From Lachnoclostridium sp. UBA5725 (lineage in GTDB: Bacteria > Bacillota > Clostridia > Lachnospirales > Lachnospiraceae), in assembly GCA_002419585.1 (NCBI GenBank), contig DIGJ01000020.1, positions 8,092 through 72,091 of the forward strand: 64,000 nt of DNA, read 5' to 3'. Both the position numbers and the translations under genes were made by a program. Of the stretch, positions 8,482 through 17,410 are shown piece after piece. The notes below the pieces were generated by a model that had not been told where the DNA came from, searched no databases, and saw nothing but the letters and a program-made list of their open reading frames with translations. Numbering within the stretch: the stretch's first letter is position 1; each line of letters starts with the position of its first letter.

Positions 8482-9394
8482 ACAACCATTATTATCGGTA
8501 GAAGGCTTGCACCAACATTTTAAAGTGAGTAGAAGTTATACAGTCAAGGCAGTAAATGGCGTCGATTTTGTGATCTATCCGGGTGAAACGTATGGACTTG
8601 TTGGAGAATCTGGAAGTGGTAAATCAACGATTGGCCGTTCTTTGATTCGACTCTATAATCCAACGGCTGGAAAGATAGTCTTTGATGGAGAAAATATATC
8701 TGGAAAGATGTCAAAAAGTACCGAAAAGCACCTTCGTACCAATATGCAGATGATATTCCAAGATCCAATGGCCTGTCTGAATCCAAGAAAAAAAGTATTG
8801 GAAATCATTGCACAGGGGCTGGATATACACCATATCTGTAAAAATAAAAAAGAGCGCGAAGATATGGTTTATCAAATCTTAGAAAAGGTTGGTCTATCGA
8901 AGGAACACGCCAATCGTTACCCACATCAGTTTTCTGGTGGACAAAGACAGCGTATTGGTATTGCTAGAGCGTTGATTATGAATCCAAAACTGATTATCGC
9001 CGATGAAGCCATTAGTGCTTTGGATGTATCCATACAAGCGCAGGTGGTCAATCTGATGAAAGATATACAAAAAGAAACTAATACCGCAATCTTATTTATT
9101 GCGCATGATTTATCCATGGTGAAATATATTTCGGACCGAATTGGAGTGCTACATCTGGGCTATCTGGTAGAAACGGGAACGACCGAAGAAATCTTTCGTA
9201 ATCCGATTCATCCATATACGAAGTCATTACTTTCTGCGATTCCTCATCCAAATCCGATTGTGGAAAAGAGCAGAGTTTCTGTGACTTATAACTATGTGAC
9301 AAGTGGTATTGATTATGCAAAGGGAAGCCAGAACCACATAGAGGGTACGCATTATGTGTTAGGAACCAAAGAAGAGCTTGAAATGTGGGCATAG
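8471..9394 (+). CDS. oppF: Oligopeptide ABC transporter ATPase
   Basis: A 307-residue partner ATPase of OppD. Walker A GESGSGKS at residues 45-52, Q-loop FQDP near 97, signature FSGGQRQRIGIARAL and Walker B LIIADEAISALDV are intact. The C-terminal tail departs from the usual zinc-like cysteine motif and ends in a polar stretch. Start ATG lies inside the end of oppD after GGGGAGGCG. Last gene of the opp operon; a terminator follows at 9420. Confidence 0.92.
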   Translation: MENKQPLLSVEGLHQHFKVSRSYTVKAVNGVDFVIYPGETYGLVGESGSGKSTIGRSLIRLYNPTAGKIVFDGENISGKMSKSTEKHLRTNMQMIFQDPMACLNPRKKVLEIIAQGLDIHHICKNKKEREDMVYQILEKVGLSKEHANRYPHQFSGGQRQRIGIARALIMNPKLIIADEAISALDVSIQAQVVNLMKDIQKETNTAILFIAHDLSMVKYISDRIGVLHLGYLVETGTTEEIFRNPIHPYTKSLLSAIPHPNPIVEKSRVSVTYNYVTSGIDYAKGSQNHIEGTHYVLGTKEELEMWA

Positions 9395-9419
9395 ATTTAA
9401 CGAAATAGAAAATTAAGTA

Positions 9420-9471
9420 AATGGTATGTTAAGAAGACTCGTAAAACAGAATTCTGACATACCATTTTTTA
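9420..9471 (+). terminator. Terminator of the opp operon
   Basis: AATGGTATGT (9420-9429) pairs with ACATACCATT (9457-9466), extended inside by AGAA/TTCT, and is followed by TTTTTT. Confidence 0.8.
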
Positions 9472-9494
9472 GCGTTTTGCTTTTTGGAGCTATT

Positions 9495-9543
9495 ACGTTC
9501 ATGACGGTATTTCCAACGTTCATGACCAAAATGGTCATAAACG
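9495..9543. promoter_or_regulatory. Operator-like palindrome with an extra half-site
   Basis: ATGACCA-AAA-TGGTCAT (9522-9538) is a perfect palindrome, and CGTT and AACG outside it extend the symmetry (one mismatched pair). A direct copy of the left half, ACGTTCATGAC, lies exactly 21 bp upstream (9495-9505 versus 9516-9526), two helical turns. This looks like a site for a dimeric repressor or activator of the TetR or MarR kind, controlling the small membrane gene at 9649. The regulator is not identified. Confidence 0.5.
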
Positions 9544-9648
9544 CAAGATGCATGTTACAATCATTATAACTGAGGATTTTAGCGGAGTCTCAACTATTTC
9601 ATATTTTGCGCCTTTAGCTAAAAAAAACTATATTAAAAAGGAGGATAA

Positions 9649-9861
9649 ATGGAAGGTGTATTTATTGTTTTATTGATCGTTATTAGTTCAGTTGTTCTTC
9701 CAATTACACTGCTTTACTTGGTAATTTCTAAAATAAATCCAGATGATGATCCAGAACCTATAAAGAAAACCATGGAAATCCACGGATATGTTAAAGGATT
9801 TTTTTGTATTATCACATTAGTCATTTTGGAGTTAATTAGATTTTATTTTAAATATAATTAG
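9649..9861 (+). CDS. Small two-helix membrane protein
   Basis: 70 residues: a hydrophobic helix at about 4-26, an acidic loop with DDDPEP, and a second helix at about 47-66. ATG follows an excellent AAGGAGG. I do not recognise the family. It lies 52 bp before the RDD gene and probably shares its transcript, downstream of the palindrome at 9522. Confidence 0.75.
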   Translation: MEGVFIVLLIVISSVVLPITLLYLVISKINPDDDPEPIKKTMEIHGYVKGFFCIITLVILELIRFYFKYN

Positions 9862-9913
9862 AATGAGAAGTACATATTAGAAGAATTGATACGGGAGAAG
9901 GGAGTGGTTTTAT

Positions 9914-10969
9914 ATGAGAGAAAAGAATGGAGAGTATGTAAAAGACGGATTCTATCCATGGAGAAGGTATTTCGCGAGAGGTCTTGATACTAGTCTTAAT
10001 TTTTTGTTGCTGTATTTTCTGATCAGTATAGTATTTCATTATAATATACTAAGAATAAATTCGGTTACTCAGATTGTATTGCAAACAGCAGCAGTTGTCT
10101 TGATGCTGGTATTTGAGCCACTATATCTGCATTATTTTGGTACTACTTTTGGGAAATGGGTATTTGGGCTGGCGTTGGAAAATGACACTGGAGAGAAGCT
10201 GAGTTTTCAACAGGCATTTAGCCGGACTAAGGGTGTTTTTATCTATGGATTTTTTTGTGGAATACCAATCCTTAATATCTATGCTGCATGTAAATGCTAT
10301 ACTCGCTATCAAAATGGAGCGAACCAGCCTTGGGAAGAGGAAGGAATCGTTTATACCATCAAGGATACAAAATGGTATCGGGGACTTGCATATATTTTTG
10401 TATTTTTCCTATATATGGGAGCTGTTTTTTTGTTAGTGGAAGCAGGTGGTCTTCCTCCAGTGCGAGGAGATTTCGCTGTTTCTGATTTTTCAAGAAACTA
10501 CAATTACCTAGATTTGTATTATAATGGGAAGGGGAGTAGATATCTTGATACGGAGGGTACATGGGAATCCAGAGAGGCGGAAGATGGAGTTTGCTATGCT
10601 GATCTTTGTATAAGTCCAGTTCCTGTTTTTGAATATAAAACAGAAAATGGAAACCTCAAAGAAGTTCGATTTGAAATAAAACTGAAAAATAGTAAGGATT
10701 TATTGGACACTTATTTGAACGAACGGCTGCTAGCTTCTTATGCATTTTCTGCAATGCAAGAGAGCGGTGGGGATTATTTTTCTTACTGCAAGGATATAAA
10801 AAAAATCATGACAGAACAATACATGGAAAATTTCACTTATTCAAAGAATGGAATTACTTGTGTAAATCAGATCGAATATTCCGGATATGAAGTAGGCGGA
10901 GATTTTTTATTTCCAACGGTTGGAAGGAATAATTATTTTCATCTCATATTCACGGTGAAAAAGGACTGA
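9914..10969 (+). CDS. RDD-family membrane protein with extracytoplasmic C-terminal domain
   Basis: 351 residues. The first 135 form an RDD domain: RRYFARGLDTSLNF in helix 1 holds the Arg/Asp pattern, and GTTFGKWVFGL in the second half is the usual RDD companion motif. A further helix (near 157-177) leads into a soluble domain of about 170 residues without recognised motifs, predicted outside the membrane. RDD proteins are of mostly unknown function, some linked to ion or solute transport. ATG follows AGAAGGGAG. A terminator lies just downstream. Confidence 0.8.
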   Translation: MREKNGEYVKDGFYPWRRYFARGLDTSLNFLLLYFLISIVFHYNILRINSVTQIVLQTAAVVLMLVFEPLYLHYFGTTFGKWVFGLALENDTGEKLSFQQAFSRTKGVFIYGFFCGIPILNIYAACKCYTRYQNGANQPWEEEGIVYTIKDTKWYRGLAYIFVFFLYMGAVFLLVEAGGLPPVRGDFAVSDFSRNYNYLDLYYNGKGSRYLDTEGTWESREAEDGVCYADLCISPVPVFEYKTENGNLKEVRFEIKLKNSKDLLDTYLNERLLASYAFSAMQESGGDYFSYCKDIKKIMTEQYMENFTYSKNGITCVNQIEYSGYEVGGDFLFPTVGRNNYFHLIFTVKKD

Positions 10970-10979
10970 TATCGATAAG

Positions 10980-11028
10980 AACAACTTACGTATAGTGCGA
11001 AAAGCGACATATGTAGGTTGTTTTTTTT
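10980..11028 (+). terminator. Terminator after the RDD gene
   Basis: AACAACTTACGTATAGTGC pairs, with a few wobbles, with the stretch ending in ATGTAGGTTGTT, followed by T8. Confidence 0.75.
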
Positions 11029-11113
11029 ATAGAATTTTAGAATCAAAATAAATAACGAAATGCATTAAAATATAGTAAAAAATAATGAAACACAAAAAAT
11101 AGAAATATTTGGG

Positions 11114-11142
11114 TTGAAATTTTATATAAGTCATGATATAAT
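11114..11142 (+). promoter_or_regulatory. Predicted promoter P1 of the alpha-glucan locus
   Basis: TTGAAA (11114-11119), a 17-bp spacer, TATAAT (11137-11142). The start would be near 11149, at the edge of the LacI-type operator. The TTG of this -35 box is also the first possible start codon of the downstream frame, which argues against that start. Confidence 0.75.
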
Positions 11143-11149
11143 CAAGTTA

Positions 11150-11163
11150 CTTAAACGCTTAAC
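11150..11163. promoter_or_regulatory. LacI-family operator O1
   Basis: CTTAAACGCTTAAC, a near-palindrome with the central CG typical of LacI-family sites, placed at the predicted transcription start of P1. It matches O2 (15310) and O3 (15438). Confidence 0.7.
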
Positions 11164-11188
11164 TAACAATGAAATAGGGGGATGCTTT

Positions 11189-12988
11189 ATGAAACCAGAC
11201 TATATTTGTACTGGGAATGAGATGATTTCATTGCCTTGTATTAATAAAGTGAATGCGTCAATTTTTGATTTTACGATGCTTCACATGGGGTATAAGGGTT
11301 TAATAGATGTAAGAGGTACTTTGGAGAAGGCACTTTTACAGCCAATTATTAAAATCAATGATAATGCAGTTGATTTTGATACAATCGTTTGGAGAAGGAA
11401 AAACGATTGGATTCCTGTTTTTGAAATAGAAAATCATCAAGTAAAGATCAAAGGAACAATCTTGAGCCCTATCGGTGAAAGAGGATTTTCATATCAATTA
11501 AAAATTCGAAATAAAGGAAGCGCTAGCCTGAAAATAACCCTTGGATTTGAGGGCTGCTGGAATAGCACCTATCATTCAATTAATGAAGATAAGGAGATTC
11601 AAGCACCATGTTATGTTTATGAAAGTGATTGGAATCATAGCTTGGTATTTGATATGCGTATTGGTGTTTCTGTATTTGCATTTGCTCCAATGTTTCGTGA
11701 AGAGATGAATATGGAATACAATCAAAGCAGTGAGGGGATATCCTATCGATTTGAAAGAGAGTTTGAAGTAGGAGCAAATGATGCGGCTGTTTTGGATAGT
11801 TTCTGGGGAATCGGGGTAGAGGAGGTTTCGGCTACTACATCCGCAAAAGAGATGTATCGTGTTGGATTTGAAAAGGAGTTAAACAAAACAAAAGATTGGC
11901 TTACCAAACGATATCGAGTGATAAAAGAAGACTCTCTCAATGAAATGTTTCATACAAATCTATTTTTTAATTTCTTTTATGCATCCGGTCGAACCATTGA
12001 TACGGAAGAACTTGTCTTGGTGACATCAAGAAGTCCTAGATATTATGTAAGTGCTGCCTACTGGGATCGTGATAGCCTGTTGTGGAGCTTTCCATCTATT
12101 TTACTCGTTGATGCTTCGTACGCAAAAGAAATGCTTTTATATGTCTTTGGAAGACAAAGAAGAAATATAGGAATACATAGTAGATATATTGATGGGACTA
12201 TATTAGAGCCTGGATTTGAGTTAGATGAATTGTGTGCGCCGATTATTGCGCTCTATAATTATGTGAGCAAGACAAAAGATGAAGAGATTCTAGAGTCTGA
12301 AGGAGTAAGAGAAGGAGTTCGATTAATTTTAGCAAGATTGGAAGAAAAGAAACATCCAAACATTGCATTATACGAAACCTTCCTACAGCCTACGGATGAC
12401 ATGCATGTTTATCCATATATTACCTATGATAATGTTTTGGTATGGCGTGTTTATAAAAATATTAGCATGTTATTCAAAAACAAATGGAAAGAAGAAACGA
12501 TTAATAGGATGGAAGAACTTGCCCATTCCGTGTATGAGGCGATATTCACTCATTGTGTTAAGACCTACCAATCAAAACGCATCTTTGCTTGGTCTGTAGA
12601 TCAAGACGGAAACTGGGATGTTTACGATGAGCCTCCAGGAAGCCTTCAGCTTATGCCTTTTTATGGATTTTTAAAGGAAGATAATGAAATTTATAAAAAT
12701 ACAGTGGAGGTAATCAGAAGTAAAGATTATCCATATTCCTTTTATGGAAGTCCGATTGCAGAAATTGGCTGTCCTCATGCGCCACATCCTTGGGTACTTA
12801 GTATTGCAAATAGCTTATTGTGCAATAGATTAGAAAGCAGCAAAGCGAATCTATTACAATTGAAGATGGACAATGGAGTAGCATGTGAAAGTGTGGATGA
12901 GAATACCGGAGAGAGCACAACAGGAGATGCATTTGCAACCTGTGCAGGCTTTTTGGCTTATGCTATTTATGAAGCTTTTCACGTTTGA
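11189..12988 (+). CDS. Six-hairpin glycoside hydrolase-like protein, cytoplasmic
   Basis: 599 residues from ATG 11189, which follows GGGGG; no signal peptide. The N-terminal 230 residues look like a beta-sandwich, and the rest like an (alpha/alpha)6 barrel. Motifs include AAYWDRDSLLW near residue 305 (the W-x-RD pattern of GH15/GH63/GH125-type enzymes), an ELDE segment, WDVYDEPPGS, and a C-terminal GVACESVDENTGE. I cannot name its family. It shares a transcript with the GH65 gene 53 bp downstream and is controlled by O1, so it most likely acts on the same imported oligosaccharide, perhaps as an alpha-glucosidase. The longer frame from TTG 11114 would run through the promoter. Confidence 0.7.
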   Translation: MKPDYICTGNEMISLPCINKVNASIFDFTMLHMGYKGLIDVRGTLEKALLQPIIKINDNAVDFDTIVWRRKNDWIPVFEIENHQVKIKGTILSPIGERGFSYQLKIRNKGSASLKITLGFEGCWNSTYHSINEDKEIQAPCYVYESDWNHSLVFDMRIGVSVFAFAPMFREEMNMEYNQSSEGISYRFEREFEVGANDAAVLDSFWGIGVEEVSATTSAKEMYRVGFEKELNKTKDWLTKRYRVIKEDSLNEMFHTNLFFNFFYASGRTIDTEELVLVTSRSPRYYVSAAYWDRDSLLWSFPSILLVDASYAKEMLLYVFGRQRRNIGIHSRYIDGTILEPGFELDELCAPIIALYNYVSKTKDEEILESEGVREGVRLILARLEEKKHPNIALYETFLQPTDDMHVYPYITYDNVLVWRVYKNISMLFKNKWKEETINRMEELAHSVYEAIFTHCVKTYQSKRIFAWSVDQDGNWDVYDEPPGSLQLMPFYGFLKEDNEIYKNTVEVIRSKDYPYSFYGSPIAEIGCPHAPHPWVLSIANSLLCNRLESSKANLLQLKMDNGVACESVDENTGESTTGDAFATCAGFLAYAIYEAFHV

Positions 12989-13041
12989 TGAATTGATGTT
13001 ATGTGTTTCATATAGTTTGAAAACAAGGAGGAACAACAAAT

Positions 13042-15246
13042 TTGAATAAGTTAGACTACGACGGATGGAGAATTAGATCTACTTGTTCGATGCGGGAAAA
13101 TAAGAAATACTATGAAAGTGTATTCTCGCAAGGCAATGGATATATGGGGATTCGAGGAACTCTTCCAGAAGACCTGGAAAATCAAAGTTATGAACGATGT
13201 ACTTATATAGCTGGTGTCTTTGATTATATTAAAGATGAAATTACCGATATGGTAAATGTGCCTGATTTTATGGATACCAAAATTATAGTTGGAAAAGAAG
13301 TCTTTGACCCACTTCATGAATCTGTGGAAAAAATAGAGCAATCCTTGTGCTTTAAAGATGGAACTTTAGAACGCTCCTATTATTGGAATACAAAGAATTA
13401 TGGAACCATTATTATAAAAAGTAAGCGATTTTTAAGTATAGAGGATGTGCATACCGCAGCAATTCGTTATGATATAAAGGCACTTGAGAAATCTTGTGAT
13501 GTTTTATTTCAGACGGGAATCAATGCAAATATTACGAATCAAAGCATTGAAGACGATCAACTCAAACAAAATAATAATGTATTGAAAATGACAATTCCAA
13601 TGGAATACCTTTTCGAAGATGTAGCATTACTTAAAGTAATGACATCTGGAAAGGCTAAGATACAAATTATGGAAGCTTTCTTGGTTCATACCAATGAAAG
13701 TAATCTCTTTGCTGCAAATGTGAAGGAAGATGGTTATGTTGGAAAAAAATATGAGTTTATAGCAAAACAAGGAAAATCTTACAGCTTTGATAAATTAATT
13801 TCAGTTTTTACCTCCAGAGAATGTAAGGAGGATGAGCGAAACAAAACAATCAAACAGCATATATTAAAAAACAAAAGCCTGGGCTATGATACATTATATT
13901 CGCTTAATAAGCAAGCTTGGGAGAAAAAATGGGAGACATCTGATATAGAAATAGAAGGTGATCTTAAGATACAGACTGCGATTCGTTATAATATATTTCA
14001 ATTGATTCAAACAAACGCTGAACATGATAGTTCAGTAAATATTGGTGCTAGAGGAATTATGCACGGCAGATATAAAGGATGCTACTTTTGGGATACGGAT
14101 ATTTTTATGCTCCCCTTCTATGTACATACCAACAAGGAAGCAGCAAGAAACCTGGTGATGTATCGATATTTAAAATTGTCAGACGCAAGGGAAAATGCCA
14201 AGGAGCTTAATCTGAAGGGAGCTAGATACCCATGGATGTGCTCGATTGATGGAAGAGAACAGTGTGAAAGCTGGGATATCGGTAAAAGTGAAATACATAT
14301 TACAGCAGATGTGGCCTATGCAATTGATTATTATGTGCGAATGACAGACGATCTGGAATTTTATGAAAATAATGCAATTGAAATGTATGTAGAAACTGCA
14401 AGATATTTTGAAAGTCGTTTGACGTACGATGCAATAGAAGATAGATACAATCTAATGTTTGTCAAAGGACCTGACGAGTATTGCGGGATAACGTCTAATA
14501 ATACCTATACCAATTGGCTCATACGCTACAACATGAAGCTGGCAAGAGAAGGGCTTACCTATTTAGAAGAAACATGCCCGGAGAAATACGAAGCGCTTAA
14601 AATAAAACTTGCGATTCAAAAAGAGGAATTAGAAAAGTGGGATAGCGTCATGGATAAAATCATTTTGCCTTATGATAAGTCCAAACATTTATACATACAA
14701 GATGATACATTCATGAAGCTAGAACCGCTTAACATAATGGACTATAAAACGAACGAGTCTCCGCTTTATCATAGCATCTGCTTTGATAGACTTCAAAGAT
14801 ACCGCGTTCTTAAACAAGCAGATTTGGTTTTACTGGTAACCTTATTTCCAGAAGCGTTTTCTTTGGAAGAAAAGACAGAAATATGGAATTATTATGAACC
14901 GCTTACGCTTCACGACTCTACCTTAAGCTACGGTGTGCATGCTAATCTTGCTGCAAGTCTTTCCAATGATCAAAAGGCACTTGAGTATTTTGAAAAGAGC
15001 GTGTTACTTGATTTGGAGGATGTCATGAAAAATACCGGAAAAGAAGGTCTTCATTTTGGTGCATTTGGAGCATCATGGCAAGCACTTATTATGGGGTTTG
15101 CGGGTGTTCAAATAAAAGAAGAAGGGTTAACAGTCAATCCACATATTCCAAAGCATTGGAAAAAACTCCGTTTTAATTTATATTATAAACAAGAAAAATA
15201 CTTTGTTGAGATTACAGATAATATTCCTAATATAGTGAAAGCATAG
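13042..15246 (+). CDS. GH65 inverting disaccharide phosphorylase (nigerose/kojibiose type)
   Basis: 734 residues. Family 65 enzymes split alpha-glucosides with phosphate, giving beta-glucose 1-phosphate and glucose. Seen: N-terminal GNGYMGIRG, the phosphate/active-site block KGCYFWDTDIFMLP near residue 345, KGPDEY with the predicted general acid Glu479, and HDSTLSYGVHANLAA in the phosphate-binding C-terminal part of the barrel. The start is TTG, 10 bp after GGAGG. Substrate cannot be read from sequence. Nigerose phosphorylase (alpha-1,3) was described from Clostridium phytofermentans, and alternating alpha-1,3/alpha-1,6 glucan enzymes lie next door, so nigerose is the leading candidate and kojibiose or maltose the alternatives. 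A beta-phosphoglucomutase ends the locus. Confidence 0.88.
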   Translation: MNKLDYDGWRIRSTCSMRENKKYYESVFSQGNGYMGIRGTLPEDLENQSYERCTYIAGVFDYIKDEITDMVNVPDFMDTKIIVGKEVFDPLHESVEKIEQSLCFKDGTLERSYYWNTKNYGTIIIKSKRFLSIEDVHTAAIRYDIKALEKSCDVLFQTGINANITNQSIEDDQLKQNNNVLKMTIPMEYLFEDVALLKVMTSGKAKIQIMEAFLVHTNESNLFAANVKEDGYVGKKYEFIAKQGKSYSFDKLISVFTSRECKEDERNKTIKQHILKNKSLGYDTLYSLNKQAWEKKWETSDIEIEGDLKIQTAIRYNIFQLIQTNAEHDSSVNIGARGIMHGRYKGCYFWDTDIFMLPFYVHTNKEAARNLVMYRYLKLSDARENAKELNLKGARYPWMCSIDGREQCESWDIGKSEIHITADVAYAIDYYVRMTDDLEFYENNAIEMYVETARYFESRLTYDAIEDRYNLMFVKGPDEYCGITSNNTYTNWLIRYNMKLAREGLTYLEETCPEKYEALKIKLAIQKEELEKWDSVMDKIILPYDKSKHLYIQDDTFMKLEPLNIMDYKTNESPLYHSICFDRLQRYRVLKQADLVLLVTLFPEAFSLEEKTEIWNYYEPLTLHDSTLSYGVHANLAASLSNDQKALEYFEKSVLLDLEDVMKNTGKEGLHFGAFGASWQALIMGFAGVQIKEEGLTVNPHIPKHWKKLRFNLYYKQEKYFVEITDNIPNIVKA

Positions 15247-15277
15247 AGATTTAAATACCACAAATCATATAATCTGA

Positions 15278-15306
15278 TTGACAAATACAAATCGTTCCTC
15301 TATAAT
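15278..15306 (+). promoter_or_regulatory. Perfect-consensus promoter P2
   Basis: TTGACA (15278-15283), a 17-bp spacer, TATAAT (15301-15306), 183 bp before the lacI start and immediately followed by operator O2. Confidence 0.85.
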
Positions 15307-15309
15307 TAA

Positions 15310-15323
15310 CTTAAACGGTTAAG
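15310..15323. promoter_or_regulatory. LacI-family operator O2
   Basis: CTTAAACGGTTAAG at the predicted start of P2. It differs from O1 and O3 by one or two bases each. Confidence 0.75.
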
Positions 15324-15437
15324 CCGTGAAATGAAAAACAACAATCATAAATCTATGAAATATAAAAATAAAAGGAAATAACGCTTACTTTTAAGTAACA
15401 TATTCATTAAAATATACAATTTCAATTATTTTATAGA

Positions 15438-15451
15438 CTTAAGCGGTTAAG
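15438..15451. promoter_or_regulatory. LacI-family operator O3
   Basis: CTTAAGCGGTTAAG, 128 bp downstream of O2 and 38 bp before the lacI start codon. O2 and O3 could be bridged by one tetramer, or O3 could act as a roadblock. Confidence 0.7.
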
Positions 15452-15488
15452 CAAATAGGGACTTGGTACTATGAAGGAGGAAGGTTGG

Positions 15489-16514
15489 ATGATGAAGCGG
15501 ATTGGGATTAAGGATGTAGCAAAAGAGGCTGGTGTATCCATTGCAACGGTATCCTATGTAATCAATAACAAGGGAGGGCAAAGCTTAAGTGAAGAAACGA
15601 AAGAGAGAGTCTGGAAGGCAGTCAATAAGTTAAATTATGTACCAAATCTTTCGGCGAGAATCCTGGCAAATAACAAATCAAATCTCATTGGGGTTGTGAT
15701 TCCTCAAACAGAGACGGACAAAGAGTTTATGTTTGCGAATCCATTTTACGCAGAGTTTTTAAGCAGTCTAGAGTTAACCGCTAGGAAAAGGGGATACCAT
15801 GTATTGATTTCAGGTGCCAATGCGGATGAGAATTATATTGAAGTAGCAAAGAAAAGAAATCTGGATGGAATTGTAATTTTGGGTGTTTATCCAAAAGATA
15901 CGCTGGCAGATATTCAAAACTCAGGGATACCAACGGTCATTATTGATAGTTACATTAAAAGCTATCATTTTAATACGGTGGGGACAGATGATTGCTATGC
16001 TGGTTATACGGCAACAAAATATCTTTTAGAGAAAGGGCACAAAAAGATTGCAATTGTAACGGGTTCTACTTTGGAAAAGGGCGTAAATCAAGAAAGGGTT
16101 CGTGGGTATCAGGATGCACTTTCAGAATATGAGATTCCAGTAGAAAAAAGGTACATATGTACGGGTACCGTTGATTTTGAGTATGGAGAAGAAGTGGCGG
16201 AGAACATTGCCAAGATGAAAGATGAAATTACAGCTGTTTTTTGTACAGCAGATATTATGGCTCTTGGACTGTTGAAAGGTCTTACGAAATTTGCTATCAG
16301 GGTTCCGGAGGATATTTCGATTATGGGGTTTGACAATACATTCATTTCAAAGATTTCAACGCCAGCATTGACAACCGTTAATCAGAATATATCCATTAAA
16401 GGAGAGCGGGCAGCAAAAATGATTATAGGTTTGCTTGAAGAACAATTGAAAGGGAAACAAGATTATATTGTCCCAATAGAAATTGTTGAAAGAGAATCTG
16501 TAAGGGAGGTGTAG
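15489..16514 (+). CDS. LacI-family transcriptional regulator of the locus
   Basis: 341 residues. The N-terminal helix-turn-helix (IKDVAKEAGVSIATVSYVIN, residues 6-25) is followed by the hinge (LSARILANNKSNLIG) and a periplasmic-binding-protein-like sensor domain. ATG 15489 is chosen for its 8-bp distance from GGAGG; a second ATG follows at once. It is the first gene of the P2 operon and probably represses itself and P1 through the three CTTAA-N-CG-N-TTAA sites. The inducer is likely the imported oligosaccharide or its breakdown product. Confidence 0.9.
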   Translation: MMKRIGIKDVAKEAGVSIATVSYVINNKGGQSLSEETKERVWKAVNKLNYVPNLSARILANNKSNLIGVVIPQTETDKEFMFANPFYAEFLSSLELTARKRGYHVLISGANADENYIEVAKKRNLDGIVILGVYPKDTLADIQNSGIPTVIIDSYIKSYHFNTVGTDDCYAGYTATKYLLEKGHKKIAIVTGSTLEKGVNQERVRGYQDALSEYEIPVEKRYICTGTVDFEYGEEVAENIAKMKDEITAVFCTADIMALGLLKGLTKFAIRVPEDISIMGFDNTFISKISTPALTTVNQNISIKGERAAKMIIGLLEEQLKGKQDYIVPIEIVERESVREV

Positions 16515-16516
16515 GG

Positions 16517-17410
16517 GTGTATTTTCCGAATAAAAAGCAGAAACTAATATCAATTTGTATTTTTTTATTTCCCTCCATGTTAGGACTCATTGTATTTTGT
16601 CTGTTCCCGATGGTAGCATCTGCAATCTATAGCTTTTTGGAATATGATGTATTGCTGCCACTAAGTCAAGTGAAATTTGTGGGACTTGATAATTACAGAA
16701 GACTATTTGGGGAAGGTGAGCTAATCACTACTTTGTGGCATAACGTAAAGTATTTGATTATGTACATACCAATTATTATGATTACATCCTTAGCAATGGG
16801 GGTTCTTCTAAATCAAGATTTTAAAGGGCGTCGTTTGGTGCAGATTATCTTTTATACGCCGGTCATCACATCTTGGGTAGCTGCCGCTGTTGTATGGAGA
16901 TGGATATTAAGTGGGAAATTTGGTTTTATTAATCAGGCGTTTGCAGTGATTGGAATTAATGCACCTGCGTGGCTTAGTGATCCAGCCTGGGCGATGGTTG
17001 GAATTGTCATGGTTGCAGTATGGAAAGACACCGGTTATTATGCCTTATTTTTCCTTGCGGCACTAAAAGGAATAAATTCTACTTATTATGAGGCAGCAAA
17101 TATGGATGGAGCAAAATGGCATCACAAACTCTTTAAAATAACACTTCCATTGATTTCGCCAACCATATTTTTGTTGTTTGTGTATAACGTAATTGCAGGA
17201 TTTCAGGTGTTTGATTCGGTTCAAATAATGACAGGAGGCGGACCGGCTGCTTCTACTACGGTAATGATGGAACGGGTGTACAAATATGGGTTTAAGATGT
17301 ATCAGATGGGATATGCTGCGGCATGGTCATGGGTACTGTTTGCGATTATCTTAGTAGCTACCGTCATACAATTCATTCTGCAAAAAAGGTGGGTGAATTA
17401 TGATGCTTAA
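16517..17410 (+). CDS. Sugar ABC transporter permease, MalF/LacF type
   Basis: 297 residues with six predicted helices, of the CUT1 family for oligosaccharides. The EAA loop EAANMDGAKWHHKLFKITLPLI is near residues 192-213; its first 20 residues match the CUT1 pattern. The start is GTG, 7 bp after GGGAGG and only 2 bp behind lacI. It overlaps the next permease by 11 bp. No ATPase gene is present in the locus, so a shared MsmK/UgpC-type ATPase encoded elsewhere is expected. Confidence 0.9.
   Translation: MYFPNKKQKLISICIFLFPSMLGLIVFCLFPMVASAIYSFLEYDVLLPLSQVKFVGLDNYRRLFGEGELITTLWHNVKYLIMYIPIIMITSLAMGVLLNQDFKGRRLVQIIFYTPVITSWVAAAVVWRWILSGKFGFINQAFAVIGINAPAWLSDPAWAMVGIVMVAVWKDTGYYALFFLAALKGINSTYYEAANMDGAKWHHKLFKITLPLISPTIFLLFVYNVIAGFQVFDSVQIMTGGGPAASTTVMMERVYKYGFKMYQMGYAAAWSWVLFAIILVATVIQFILQKRWVNYDA

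Noticed and set aside
11114..11188. Longer N-terminus of the six-hairpin enzyme from TTG 11114
   Set aside because: This TTG is part of the predicted -35 box, and the operator lies inside the stretch.
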